Source of the DNA: Acanthochlamys bracteata
Taxonomy: Eukaryota; Streptophyta; Magnoliopsida; Pandanales; Velloziaceae
Reading direction: 5' to 3'
NCBI GenBank assembly: GCA_019914995.1
Contig: CM034128.1
Coordinates: forward strand, 3,102,501 to 3,166,500
DNA length: 64,000 nucleotides
The translations under genes and the position numbers were made by a program. The notes under the pieces were generated by a model. It had not been told where the DNA came from, searched no databases, and saw only the letters and a program-made list of their open reading frames with translations. Below, piece after piece: positions 10,297 to 21,600 of this stretch. Each line of letters starts with the position of its first letter. Position 1 is the first letter of the stretch.

Positions 10297-13200
10297 TCAA
10301 GATTCCTTCAAGCCACATAGCCGAGCACGGCCAGGGTTGAGCAATGAGTCTGACATAACCCATCCCTGAAAAAAATAATAAAGAATCATCAAACCTGTTT
10401 ATCAAGAAATTAGGCTGAGTAATTGTACATAACGAAATACACTACACATGCAGCAGATGGCACTAGTTTCTTACATCAAACTCTTCTTGCCATCTAAAAC
10501 TTTCAACAAATGCTTCATAATAGTTAGATCAACAAACTTGCAGGTTAACTTATATTTAGTTGCCATTATCTGTTTCAAATTACTTGCTGCTTCACGAAAC
10601 CTTCAATCAGTTAGCAATTCAACCAAATACCTCACTGAGTGATGATTCAAACCAATTATATTTAGCTGATATTTGCCTTAACAGTAAGTTTGACACAGAT
10701 CTACGACATAGAAAATAAATATCCACATTTCTCATATAAAATAATGGCATCTTACCTGTTCTGCTGCTTTTTGCCTAAACTCTTCATATGAAGACGAAAC
10801 TATCTTGCAAGATTCTGCTATATGAGCATTATAATCCATGTCAGTAGTCAGTAAAGTGTTAGAAAAGGATCTACCCATATCTTGTTCAGCAGACTGCGGG
10901 TAGTTCATCGACTGTAGATTTGCATTTGATGATCGAATGAAGTGCAGAAGAACATGAGCCTGTTACATATAAGAACAATCACTTGTTAAAATATATCCAA
11001 TGTACAAACTGACAGAAAGGACTTCCAGATGCAAAGAAAATTACATGGTAAGCTGCTTTCAGTATGTCATCAGATTTTGCTTGGTCCTTCAGCAAAGCAT
11101 AAATATTGCCTTTCAACGGATTATAGGTAACAATATAGTTCTCTCTCTGCAACAGCAGAAACCAAAAAATCACTCAAGGAGAATACAAGTTTAACAAAAA
11201 GATATTTATACATTCCAATGAATTAAGAATTCAAATACTTGCTAAATAAGCATCACTGTAGGGCTTGTACTGTATGGGATAGATAGTACCTCGAACAAAG
11301 GGTGTATGGAAAGAAAGGAATCAGGATCTTGAAATGCATCCTTGAATCTTGAACCTGTGGAAGATTGTTTTAGGTCAACCAAGGAACACGGGAAGTTGCA
11401 GGCAAACCATATTGATTACACACCTAGAACTACAGGAGTCTGTCTCAACCATGGAGGGTTAAAGATATTCTCCTTCGAGTTTCCTTCTTTTAATGATGGA
11501 ATGCGACCTGCAGATATTGGCCCAAAATCTTGAGTTCCACAGACATAATCAATAAATTCTATAATTATGTCATAAGCATAGTCTTTGAACAAGATTGATG
11601 AAGTGGCAATAGTGGGTTATCCCTTCTATCATTAAATTTCCAAATCATAAAATAAATACATGTATCACATAGTTCAAGTTGTATTAATAAAACCTCGGCA
11701 TAGTAACATTTGAACAGGTAAGGTTAACTTTTTTTTCCCCATTCATTTACATGCCAAACTCTGTTAAAAACATTTGAATGCATTTACAATTTTTTTTCTA
11801 TAATAAAGATTGCAACCAACCTGTCTTCAGGAAAGAGTCCACTGCAACGGTGAACCTGGCACGGTTCAGAGTATGCAGTACGACAGACTTTACCTGTTTT
11901 TTACAGAAATAGAAATTCGGTTGAGCAGAGCTCTGACTATTGCATAATTAAAAATATGCAAACCAAACTACAAAAGGTAAAATGGCTAACCTCCTTGTAT
12001 GAGCTGAAAATATATCCACAAGATAGGATGGCAAAAGAAACTACCAATGACGGGTTCTTCTTTGAAATTAAGATACTCAGTCCAGTTCCAAACTTCACAT
12101 GACAGAAAGTGTTAGATAAAACTAAATATTGAGCAGAAGATGCTAATTCTGCAAACAAACTTAGATAATGATATGCATAGCTAATCTTGTGCCTCTAAGA
12201 CAATTATCCCTCATGTAGATTAACATTATGCTATAACCTCTTCCTAGGATCGCATATCCAGTGACTTTATACCACTATCTGAAGCCAAAATATAATGCAA
12301 ACGGAAGTGATCCACAGGTAATGTTCAAACCTTCAACTGAGGAATCTACCTTGTTAGTAATATAGATTTGCAAAAGTGGTGATTGGAATTAAGTTAGATG
12401 ATTTTAGCATATTACGCCAACAAAGTTCCTTGAGATTATGGCAACTACTTTCCAACCTCACTTGGATCCTTTACAAAAGCAGAAGAACATAAAAGGGTGC
12501 TCAAACAAAAGCCTGCCATAGATCATCTGCGCTAAGGTAAGAGATGATAACTTGTTTACAATGTTACAAACACACTACACCGTAATCGCTTTCCGTATTG
12601 CATACCAATCACAAATCTAAACCAAAAATGTAATTCAAAGAGGAGAGTCTTAAATCAAGAAGTATTTTCCTCTGATATAGATTGCTTCTGATGCAAATTG
12701 GCGGTCATTTTCAAATTACGTGGACACTTCTGAGTTTGCATGATTTGTTTACTACTTAGAACAAAAAACTACAACATAGGTAACATAGAAAGCATACCAA
12801 ATCTGCAATGTTCCCAACACATTCGCCTTTAGCAGTGACATCCCCAATGTTTTCTCCCTTAGCATAGGCTTTGTAAATTGGTGTACGTGTTGATGTTGAT
12901 GTCACAGCAGCAACATTCTGCATGCACAGAGTAATAGAATGATTATGCAACTTCAAACATCCATAGATGCTTATATTGCACAGACTTGATAAATGACCTT
13001 TGCTACATTGGCTGCACAAGCCAGTGGAAGAAAAAGATGTGGCACTGCAGCAGTCACTAACTCAACTCCAGCACCCAACTCCATTAAAAGATCCCCAGTA
13101 AAACGTAGCTGATTAAGTGTTAAGAATCAACATTAGGTTTAGGATAAACAGTCGAATTGGACAGAAGCTTATCAGCATTGTGCACATTACCTGCTTTAGA

Positions 13201-15011
13201 TCATAATCAAATTTCTTCCCTTGCCGTGCAAACAACATCTTTCCAACACGACCAGCTCCATCCTGAGAAAGTTTCAAGACGACACTATAATTCCATATAA
13301 CATCAATCATCTGAAACACTCAAAACTTATTAGGAAAGAAAAAGGTAAGACTCAAACTAGTGTTTTCATATAGTTTGCTTCACTCTCGGATATTAATACG
13401 AACATCGGCCCTTCTTTCCCAAATTTGCCGACAAGCATATAAATACCATAGTCTATATCTAACTAATTAATTCAAAAGTATTAGAAAATGTGTTTGACTC
13501 ATCATGGAAATGCAACCCTCACATGCCATTCCCTTGGAAGCTTTTAATGAAACTGTGCAGTCATACTTTGTAGCTTTCCAAATACATTCCCACAGTTAAA
13601 TAGAATGATGAAGTTAAATGGAATTACAAGAGAATGATAATGTATCGTATCAAACAATATCATTACTAGAAAACCAATGCGCTGATTCTATCAGAAAATA
13701 TATGTGGTTTTCACCTTGAGAATCCAATTGATGGCGACAGCACCTGAAGTGGCTCTGTCTCTGGAAATGCCAACTGAACTCAAAAGTGTTCTTGTAGTAA
13801 AAACTCCCATAGCTCCACCAAAGAAATGCTGTGGAAAATATCAGTTAACATTATACTGCAATAGGCATCACATAATCACCCGGAAGATACTCTGAATGAG
13901 GTTCACAGTTGATTTTACGAGCAAGCGATTACCTTCAAAGCTCTCCAAGTCATATATGGTACATATGATGGTGTAACGCTATCTGGAAAGCCTTCAGGTA
14001 CTACGTATGATCTTATGAATGACAACAATTCCTGCAGCAAAGACACAGAAGTATTAAAGTAGATCACAGTAGTATTATACAAGCAAACACTTTGCCTGAT
14101 ATAAAATGAGCACAAGACCCAAACAGTATGTTTCATAGACTGAATAGCTTAGAAGACCACCTACGAGATGAAATTTGTTTGAGAGGATCTACTTATCTCT
14201 TATGAACTGTTTGTAAGAAAATTTCTAGGATCGACATGCAATAGTAGCAAGCAAAACCTCTATTTGTATTTTAGAGGGAAAAAACTTTGATGGTGAATTA
14301 AAGTCCAAAAATAGTCATGGTCACACAATTTAATTTTGTCAACTAATGCTGAGTTTTGTCCAACTGCTGTTGTTAATTAACGGTAACTTGTCAACTACAG
14401 CTTCAAACTTTAAAGGGTAAAATGTATTACCGTACGGGAAAAGTTTCTGTAAATTAGAAATGCACTAATAAGGGGTGAAGAAAAGAGCATCAATTAGAAA
14501 TGCATTCACATCCAGAACCCTCAAAGTCAGATGCCCACCAGACTTTCTTAGTTGTAACAGGACGGCAAACGTAAACAATTTCAGAGCTGGAACACGACTC
14601 AATCCGCTTAATTTTCAACGAAATAAAAATTATCAGACTTAGAATTCACAAGCTCACATCAATTGGGGCCGCAGGGGTCTGCAGTGAAACAGCCTTCACC
14701 AGAGCTCCTTGTCGTACTCTCCCAGAGCTCTCCATCTCCGCCACGTAGTTCCATCTCCTTCCATCAATCTCTTCAGAGCATAGAATCCTCGACGCTGCTC
14801 CGTCCACCACGTACCTCTCCATTCTAGGACCGAACCGGAGCTCCGCAACCGAGACCTCTCCAGCAGACGGTGGCAAAGGCGACGAAGCTCCCTGATGAGT
14901 TTCCGGCAGAGACGCTAGCGTGGCTGACGTCATCGTTGTTCTAACTGCTTCTCGAACAATAGTTCGCGCCTCAATCGCCGCCGGCGTCCGCTTCAACTGC
15001 ACCGGCGCCAT
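10297..15011 (-). CDS. RUS6: ROOT UV-B SENSITIVE family protein, RUS6 type (DUF647)
   Basis: Thirteen coding exons on the minus strand: 15011-14658, 14031-13933, 13828-13715, 13262-13191, 13108-12998, 12917-12798, 12092-11991, 11893-11821, 11507-11424, 11354-11290, 11146-11045, 10959-10756 and 10365-10297. All use GT..AG, and the sum is 522 residues, close to Arabidopsis RUS6 (about 500). The variable N-terminus starts MAPVQLKRTP. The RUS domain follows with SYVVPEGFPDSVTPSYVPYM, HFFGGAMGVFTT, NWILKDGAGRVGKMLFARQG, NVAAVTSTSTRTPIYKAYAK and GENIGDVTAKGECVGNIADL. The end, SDSLLNPGRARLC, also matches RUS6. The biochemical role of the family is not settled. Arabidopsis RUS1 and RUS2 act in root UV-B responses, and RUS6 is reported as embryo-essential. 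No disabling changes were seen. Confidence 0.95.
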
Positions 15012-15549
15012 TGCCGCCGGCTCTCTACAACGTTCGATCTAGAAAGAGCGAGACAGTTATAGAGAGAGAAGTTTCCACGGCGGAGGAAAGCGTTGAGCGG
15101 CTTTATAACAGTGGTGGGGAACGTTTCATTGTTATCAACGCCGAGGAGGAGAACTCATTCGAAAGAATAACCTTGATATAAAAGCCTAATTAATTATATC
15201 ACAGCCGTTGGTCTTGTCGATTTTTTTTAATTATAAAGCTTTAAAAAGAAATATTCTGTGAGGGCGAGCCACGAAGGACTTCAGCCCAAACAGTTTGTAC
15301 GATTGATTGAGAGATTGTTTGAGACCCCTTTTCTCAAATCGAAATTATTTTTATTATTATTTAAAAAAATAAAGTTTATTTATTTATTTAAAAAATTATA
15401 ATAATAAATAAGAATAAAAATTTAATATTTTATAAAATATAAATTAAAAAATATTTTTTAAAAATGAACTTCTTAAGCCGACAAGAGTCAGACAGTTATG
15501 TCTTTATTTCGACCAAGTGTTAATAATGTTCGGTTGAGTCAAATTGTTA

Positions 15550-15837
15550 GGGCGTGTTTTAAATGTCCGTAATTGAATTTCGTAAAAATAAAAAATATGA
15601 AGTAGAATTTTTTGAAAAATAAAGTGAAAGTAGAGTTCAGTATTTGTGTTTCAATAGGTTTTATAATTATGTTAAAAATTAAAAAATATAATTGTATTGA
15701 AAAATATATAAGTAAGAAAAATAGAATTAGAGTTCGAAGTGAAGTTCTGAATTTTTTGTATAATTAAAATATATAAATTATTCGAAACTCAAAATTTGAC
15801 AGAAAAAAATAAAATTATGAACGTTTAAAACACGCAC
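15550..15837. mobile_element. Tourist-like (PIF/Harbinger) MITE
   Basis: A 288-bp element with terminal inverted repeats. The left end is GGGCGTGTTTTAAATGT, and the right end read backwards is GTGCGTGTTTTAAACGT, a 15 of 17 match. TTA lies directly outside both ends (15547-15549 and 15838-15840), the target-site duplication expected of PIF/Harbinger elements. The interior is AT-rich and non-coding. Confidence 0.7.
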
Positions 15838-16395
15838 TTATTCGGTCTGTGTGAGACCTGTCTGAACTTAGTGAACCGAAGTCTTAATTAATTTCACGAG
15901 AACAAGGTAAGGATGATTATATTGCGAGCTATGTGAAATAAAAAGTTTACTACCTTCTTGTTATTGTAACGTGAAACACAAAGCTTCTAATCGCATGCAA
16001 AGTAGACATTTTACGCTATGTATAAAACACAGAAGTGAACCAGTCAGGAATAAGATTAAGAAAAAAGGTTAACGTCCAATTGGCATTGCTGTCGTGGTAA
16101 ATTGTTGTTAGTTTAATTAAATGAGGAATATACACCATTATTTGAATGGCTTGGTACCGTCATGTGTCTGAGCCACACATGACAGGTGGCACGGGAGAGA
16201 TAAGATTCACACGTCAACAAAGTCAGCGTGCAGGAAGTTGGTGTGACCTCTCTACCTGATGACGAGACCCAGCAGTTTTCTCCTGTTCCATTCTTGATCT
16301 CTCGACTTTTTTACCGAAAATTTTAAAATAATATTTATATTTTTAATAATTTTTAAAGTTTAGTAAAAAATTTAAAAATAAAATGCTATTATTAT

Positions 16396-16400
<5 letters not shown>

Positions 16401-16428
<28 letters not shown>
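16401..16428. repeat. TA microsatellite
   Basis: Fourteen uninterrupted TA units in an AT-rich intergenic stretch. Confidence 0.9.
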
Positions 16429-16433
<5 letters not shown>

Positions 16434-16667
16434 TTTCATACTTTTAAATAATTTTTATTAAAATTTTATTTCATAAACACAAATACCGACAAAAATCTTA
16501 TTCGTTTCGGTGCAAACTAGTGCAACAATACTCGCAATGGAAGTTAAATCGATCTTAAATTTGAAATGAATACGCATCTTTAGTTCTTTACTACACTTCT
16601 GGCATGACGATTAAATACATTTCAAATTAATTTTTAAATTAAAATAAAATTTTAACTTAAAACATAC

Positions 16668-17225
16668 TATTGGGTTTTATTAATTTAGATTCGAATTAGT
16701 AGCGAAAGAAGTCTGATAATAATGTCCAACTAAAAATAAGATAGTCAATTTAAAAATGAATTAGTAACTCGTTTTAGATTAAGCCAAAAGAATTTTCATT
16801 TGATGAGATTAATAACTCACGTATTTTAATAGTACCACATTGACCGAATGCCAGAATAAATATATATTTATAAGTAAAAAATATTACTACCTAAAAGGTT
16901 GGCTAATTTTTTTATATTAGGACTCGATTTTATAATTGGTATTATAATCGGATAGAATGGAACCACACGACGTGTTGTCGGAAGAGATTATTAGGCCTTT
17001 AAGTTAGTTTAGGTCCGAATTAATAACGGAAGAGTATGAGAACGATGCGAAGTTGGGTCAGCAGCTCGTTTTAAAATTAGGCCAAATTAAACTCTGATTT
17101 GACTAACTTAACAATACATGCTCTTTAAAATAATTTTATATTGACTGAATATTGAATGTGTATATATTTATAAATAGAAAATACTGACTCTTAACAAATT
17201 GATCGATTCTTTTAGTATGACTCTC
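16668..17225. repeat. diverged tandem pair, about 250 bp per copy
   Basis: Copy 1 (about 16668-16925) and copy 2 (about 16995-17225) share a series of blocks in the same order. These include TTAGNTTCGAATTA / TTAGGTCCGAATTA, the CTCGTTTTA stretch, TATTGACTGAAT / CATTGACCGAAT and ATATATTTATAA. They look like remnants of an older repeat. No coding capacity was seen. Confidence 0.4.
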
Positions 17226-17762
17226 TCGTAAGCTTTCTAATCATTTAGGGATCGCTTAGGTAAGCTCATATTCAATTTTTTTAATTTATTTTTAACTTTA
17301 TCTCGCTCTTAAATTAAAACAAATATAAAATATAAACTATTTTTCATCAAAAACTCATTTTTAAAACTAAAATTTTACTTTCAAATATATTTTAATACAA
17401 AGTATACATAAAAGCTCACGTACTTTTAATTTCAAATTCATCTTTTACAAACTTATATTCAAAAATAAATTTAATATTAAAGTAAACACGTTCTTAGATA
17501 TTTTGACTTCTGTTGCAGATTTTGTAAGATGTATACAAAAATTATATATGAAAAATTATGAAGTTTAAAAAGATACAATTAGAGTGTCAAAGCATATTCA
17601 AATAATGTAAAAGTTTCTTTATAGATTTGAAATAGTGAATCGATGTGAATTAAATACAATAATGTGAGTAAGGTTATTTATTAGAATCATTCACAAGTTT
17701 GTTCTCCTACTCCTCTTCACTGCCCAATCGAACTCCTAAAAATGACCGGCCCAACTTTGGGG

Positions 17763-18015
17763 CTGTTTGGGACAGCTTAACAAAAATTATTTTTCAATTT
17801 TTTTTTATTTCATATTTTTTAATATATATTTTATAAAATATATAAAAAATTTATTTAAAAATTAAAAAATGTAGAAAAATTTTACGTAATGAAATTTTTT
17901 TATTACATATTTTTATTTTTTTTAAAAATAAAAAAATAAAATTTATTTTTAAAAAAACAAATAAAAATATTTTTTATTTTATAAAAACTTTATTTTATAA
18001 GCAATTTTAAACGAT
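17763..18015 (+). repeat. AT-rich repeat, family A, best-preserved copy
   Basis: It starts GTTTGGGACAGCTTAA, and its end read backwards starts TCGTTTAAAATTGCTTA, giving imperfect terminal inverted repeats. The interior shares TATTTTTTAATATATATTTT with the copy at 4875. Non-coding, and probably a MITE. Confidence 0.55.
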
Positions 18016-18305
18016 TCTTTTATAGCACCGAACAAGGCACAATCCCCCCCAACCCCCCCAAAACGCCACTTCTGTTTTTTAGATGTGTTCTTTTTACGTA
18101 CAAAAGTAATTTTTTTCTATAAAAAATTATTTTTAACTTATCTAATATTAAAAAATTATTTTTAACTTATTTTTAATAAAAAAATTTATTTTTAATAATA
18201 CTATTTATAAAAACTCATTTTTAAAAATTAACTTTCAATTCAAAAAAACGAACTATTTTCTCTCAGTCGCGTCCACTTACAACAAGTCTGTTTGACTTAA
18301 TCACT

Positions 18306-18321
18306 TTTGACACGTGTCAAA
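18306..18321. promoter_or_regulatory. 16-bp perfect palindrome around a G-box
   Basis: TTTGACACGTGTCAAA is its own reverse complement and has CACGTG at the centre. It sits about 330 bp before the ATG of the CLPX-like gene. G-boxes bind bZIP and bHLH factors. A pyrimidine-rich leader (CTCTCTCTCTC near 18480-18500) follows between it and the ATG. Confidence 0.5.
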
Positions 18322-18648
18322 CAGTGGTTGTTACAAGTCGGAGAACCCGAGTTTGCCTGTGGGTGCGTCTGGAGGGATGACTCGAGCAACAAAATTATTC
18401 ATTCCTGTAGCAAGACAAAGAGACCACGCAGATCTTAACCATTTCTAAAATACTCCATCGCACGTTATCATCTTCTCTGTGTCTCTCTCTCTCTCACTCA
18501 CGCTCGTCGTTCAAGTTTCTTCTCGTGTGCTCTCTCTCCAAAACATTTATGTTGTTTTCAATGACTCCTTCGATCCATTTCTCAATTCTACTTCCATCAA
18601 ATTGAATTGAATTCAATCCAATCAATTCTTTCTTCTCTGTTTTCGATC

Positions 18649-21600
18649 ATGTCGGGAGGAGTTCTGCGATGGAGAAGGCTTTGTTCCACCGCACTGCAAC
18701 AAGCGCGGTGCACCAATTTAATCCAATTGCAGCGTTACAAGTGTGAGAGCAGCGGCAGCGCCGGTGGCGGTAGTGGTGGGTCTGATGAGTTTCATACTCG
18801 TAAGATCCGTGCTGAAGCCAATTGCCCTCGCTGCACCAAACACATGGAACTCCTATTCTCGAATCGCAACCCTCCTTTGCCATCGATGAGCGCTAACGGT
18901 AGTAATGGTAACGGTTGCGGTGGTGGTTATCAAGCTGTCAATCTTTGCCCGAGCTGTAAAACGGCTTTCTATTTCCGCCCGCACAAGTTGGTTCCGTTGC
19001 AGGGAACGTTTGTGGAGGTAGGAAGGCTTCGTGGTCGAGACCCAGAGAAGGAAATCCAGATTTCCGATGATGATGGCGAAAAATGGAACGCATCGAGAAG
19101 ATCGTTGTGGGAAGCTTTACAGGCTTCGTACTCCGGCGATCAACCCCCACCGCCGGAGAATTGGCCTCCGATTCGTGGCCCACCGAAGAAGGATGGGGGA
19201 GGGAATGGGAATGGGATTGCTGTTCACACTCCACCTGGTCCTCCCTTCCCACCTGGTATGAATATTGTAAGGATTGCAGGGCCTGGCGTGGTGGTGGGCA
19301 AGGAGCTGGTGGCGGTGGTGTTGGCGGTGGGAAGGAAGGGTGGGGTGGTGCTAATCTTGGGAGGGACTTTCCGACACCGAAGGAGATCGTTGAAGGGCTT
19401 GAAAATTTTGTTGTTGGACAAGAAAGAGCAAAAAAGGTATGATCTTTAAGGTTTCTGTTGCTGAATTAAGCATGTTTTTGAGTTTTCTGGAGCAGAAGTT
19501 ACTGAATTACTTCAAAGTTAGTCCATTTTAAGTAGCGATATGGAGTTGACCTGAAAGGAGGGATTTTGTATTACCACCTTCCAGCGCCTACCGTTGCATG
19601 TGAGCTCTTGTGAGTTCATAAGAAAAAAATTGTGAGTTCTCTAGCATTTTTGTCTTTAGTTGAAGCATATATGATGCAAATGGATACTTCCTTGTGCATG
19701 CCAAATGCTTGGTGGCACTCCTTGTTAGAAGGTTTCATTCATCAGAAGCATGTTGGAGAAGTTGATGTTACAAGTTGGTGCATGCTGGAAATGCATGCAC
19801 ATGCTCTTATATTTGAAATCTCTACTTACTTTTGTTATGTCCTGTTTGCACGCAGTTGTAGTTGTTGATTCTCTTTATTGCTTTAGCATCTGATTTCAAC
19901 ACTCAAGACTTTTGTTTTGCACAGCCCCCATGGAAATCGTGCTCCTTTTGCTGTAGCTAAAGTTAAATAGTTGCACGAGATTGTGGCTTGGGTTACAATG
20001 TCTTGCTTCTTGCAATTTCAGGTGCTAGCTGTTGCAGTATACAATCACTATAAAAGAATATACCATGCATCCCAACAGAAAAAGTTAGTTCTTTTTTAAC
20101 TTTCTACAAAAATATTTTCTGACTTGTTTTTAGATTTTCCACTTATGTTCATATTCTGTTAAACATGAAATTGATGCATGCATGCTTAGCATTCCATTAT
20201 ATCACTAACTCCATACGCATTGGTGTCTCTAAACCTGCTAATTTCATATCTAGTTCTGGATCTGATTCTGGCAATTCTGAGGCTGACGTTGATGATAATG
20301 AGAATGTGGAGCTAGATAAAAGTAATGTGCTTCTGATGGGCCCAACTGGCTCTGGTAGAAAACTTCCTTTCCTTTTTGGTTTCTTTGCTTTACTGTGAAA
20401 GTGATTGAAGATTACTTCATCCTGTTTGTTTTGAGGATCTGACTTCATTGTTCAATAATGTTATGGAAGGACAGGGAAGACATTACTTGCAAAGACATTG
20501 GCTCGTCTAGTGAATGTACCTTTTGTAATGGCAGATGCAACAACATTGACACAGGTATAATACAATTACCTTTCATAATGATATTGATCACAACACTCTA
20601 CTTCAACATATGAGAACATCTTTTTAAGTGGCATCTCAAGCAGTCATGTTTCATTTGGGTCAACATTTTGTCTTTGCACATAATTTGACAAATGGTATTC
20701 TAGGCAGGCTATGTTGGAGAAGATGTGGAGTCCATATTGTACAAATTGCTTATGGTACGGTACTAGAATTCCTGTATTGAGTTATTGCATTTATCTCTGA
20801 ATAATCTTATTCACTTGCTTTGGACACATTTTACACCCGCTTTGAACTATGTACTTGTATACAGAAACATGATTGAACCTTATGTAACTATTGTTGTCCT
20901 TTTGGAACTTTTCATTATATATACCTGAAATTGCTCTAGTTATAGGCTGCTCTACTTTTTTGATGCTTTAGGATGACTTATTTGAAGATATTGAGGATGT
21001 ATAGTTGCTTAGGTTTCAGAATTCAATGTTCAAGCAGCTCAACAAGGCATGGTTTATATTGACGAAGTTGATAAAATTACCAAGAAGGTTCGACAATATT
21101 GACACCTAAATAGCTGAATTCACTTTCCAGTTTTGGTTCTAATGGAGACTTCCTTTTGCAGGCTGAGAGTCTCAACATTAGTAGAGATGTGTCAGGTGAA
21201 GGTGTTCAACAGGCACTCCTGAAAATGCTAGAAGGAACAGTAAGTCATATTGTAAATTATTTTGTGCTCTTTTAAGTATATTTTCGTGTTATGCAGCTAG
21301 CTGTAAAGCAAAGTAAATAGTTGTCTTGCCATTTACCAATCGACTCTGTGACATCTTCCCTACTTAGTTGCCAAACTAGAGTAGAAAAAAATCCAAAGAT
21401 CCATATAGATGTTATAATCCAATGTTTGAAGTTGTTGATCCCTTTACATTTTGCATCTACAGATTGTTAATGTCCCTGAAAAGGGAGCTCGAAAACATCC
21501 ACGTGGAGATAATATACAGGTATCATACTTTTAGTGACAACTTACTTAAGACTGTCTTGGATGCTTAGTATGAACCCTACATATCAATAGGATGATATAG

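Larger units (their letters stand above)
15012..18305. other. repeat-rich intergenic stretch
   Basis: No gene is supportable in this 3.3-kb gap. It contains AT-rich blocks (15330-15470 and 16310-16460), a Tourist-like MITE at 15550-15837, a TA microsatellite, a diverged tandem pair at 16668-17225 and a family A repeat at 17763. The first roughly 150 bp should be the RUS6 leader and promoter. Confidence 0.6.

Noticed and set aside
14646..15011. Single-exon 121-residue protein
   Set aside because: It is only exon 1 of RUS6. The last codons read into the intron after the donor at 14657.
18043..18062. C-rich run (CCCCCCAACCCCCC) as a possible telomere-like or G-quadruplex element
   Set aside because: Only two C-runs are present. 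Four are needed for a simple quadruplex, and plant telomere repeats are CCCTAAA.
19083..19442. Separate plus-strand open frame in the CLPX first exon
   Set aside because: Its end ([16 protein letters not shown]) is the continuation of CLPX after a one-base loss, not a separate gene.
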